Below are positions 43,434-43,763 of a DNA stretch of 43,763 nucleotides, in pieces; within the stretch, counting starts at the first letter, position 1, and the number at the start of each line of letters is the position of its first letter. Source of the stretch: Lachnospiraceae bacterium (lineage in GTDB: Bacteria > Bacillota > Clostridia > Lachnospirales > Lachnospiraceae); the NCBI GenBank assembly GCA_017635395.1, contig JAGBLN010000017.1:1-43763 (forward strand), given 5' to 3'. The position numbers and the translations under genes are program-made. Below the pieces are notes generated by a model that was not told the origin of the DNA, ran no database searches, and saw nothing but the letters and a program-made list of their open reading frames with translations.

Positions 43434-43763
43434 TTATTTGATTTTATTGAGGCGCTCTGCCAGAACGCTGGCACTTTCATCACTGCTGTTGCAGGTGATG
43501 ATGGGCTGCTGGCCCAGCATTACCGTGTTGCCATCAGCATAAGCATTGGCTTTGTTGTGGCCGTTATGGTAAGCGGCAGCCAGATTGCCCATGACAAAGT
43601 AGGCTCGTTCTTTGGCACTCATGTCACCGTGGGCTGCGGGCGTGCAGAAGTCCTTGGTGTTGATTTTGATGGTGCCGTCCTTGTTGGTGACATGGCCGCC
43701 GCTGTACTGGTTCAGCAGTTTGGCGTAAGTATCGCGGCGGTCATCGTTGGCCGGATGGTCGGA
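43434..43763 (-). CDS. M48-like metallopeptidase, C-terminal fragment
   Basis: 109 residues, running off the right edge. SDHPANDDRRDTYAKLLNQY resembles the (S/D)xHP...R segment that follows the second zinc-ligand region in M48 peptidases; the HExxH would lie outside the window. The rest (TIKINTKDFCTPAA, MSAKERAYFVMGNLAAAYHN, ITCNSSDESASVLAERL) looks like a secreted protein's accessory tail. Base and codon use differ from the rest of the window (heavy use of C-ending codons such as AAC, GGC, GCC), so it probably comes from another organism. Family assignment is moderate. Confidence 0.55.
   Translation of the reverse strand, partial: SDHPANDDRRDTYAKLLNQYSGGHVTNKDGTIKINTKDFCTPAAHGDMSAKERAYFVMGNLAAAYHNGHNKANAYADGNTVMLGQQPIITCNSSDESASVLAERLNKIK

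Overview
The window looks like a low-to-moderate GC Bacillota chromosome, most probably a gut or rumen Lachnospiraceae (Butyrivibrio/Roseburia-like; genus not certain). The grounds are strong AGGAGG-type ribosome sites with several TTG/GTG starts, the rimP-nusA-ylxR-ylxQ-infB-rbfA-nrnA-truB-ribF order, a gap-pgk-tpiA cluster, CheV, NrdR and Rpn-family genes. Nearly every gene is on the minus strand, so transcription mostly runs from high to low coordinates.

Layout: 1-1780 holds the 5' end of a methyltransferase and an unknown two-TM protein. 1976-5738 is one operon: a class-I-glutamine-amidotransferase-like C26 hydrolase, a polar amino acid ABC transporter (binding lipoprotein, permease, ATPase) and a cytidylate-kinase-like protein. 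5921-8581 has a solitary compact GspF-type protein, an SDR-type epimerase and, divergently, an Rrf2 regulator. 8583-9916 is a decaying zone with a fragmentary CPA1 antiporter and an Rpn-type nuclease gene broken by one stop. 10251-11912 is a SulP transporter. 11913-17648 carries alkD-like, murI, rluF-like, lysA, ung, hisF and hisH. 17665-20475 is a very large disordered single-TM protein. 20664-25424 holds cheV, a lipoprotein and a two-component system with a membrane partner. 25561-28572 is rpsO-pnp-nrdR. 28768-32014 has an NlpC/P60 wall hydrolase and a Na/phosphate symporter, separated by a 427-bp gene-free stretch. 32177-40743 is the nus/infB operon. 40884-43068 is tpiA and pgk.

The right end is anomalous. 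The last ~18 codons of GAPDH sit at 43312-43368, correctly placed upstream of pgk, but the rest of gap is missing. It is replaced by DNA of different style encoding the 3' part of an M48-like peptidase and the signal-peptide start of another gene. This is most simply a chimeric assembly junction, or else a real rearrangement.

No CRISPR array, rRNA or tRNA gene, complete IS or phage gene was seen. The most unusual material is intergenic: a ~257-nt almost continuous fold-back at 30062-30318; three serial nested hairpins after gap; a 25-nt hairpin repeat placed immediately 5' of the ribosome site of two unrelated genes (amino acid permease and tpiA); a long stem in the pnp leader; and a promoter-plus-weak-terminator arrangement ahead of rimP-nusA that fits NusA autoregulation.
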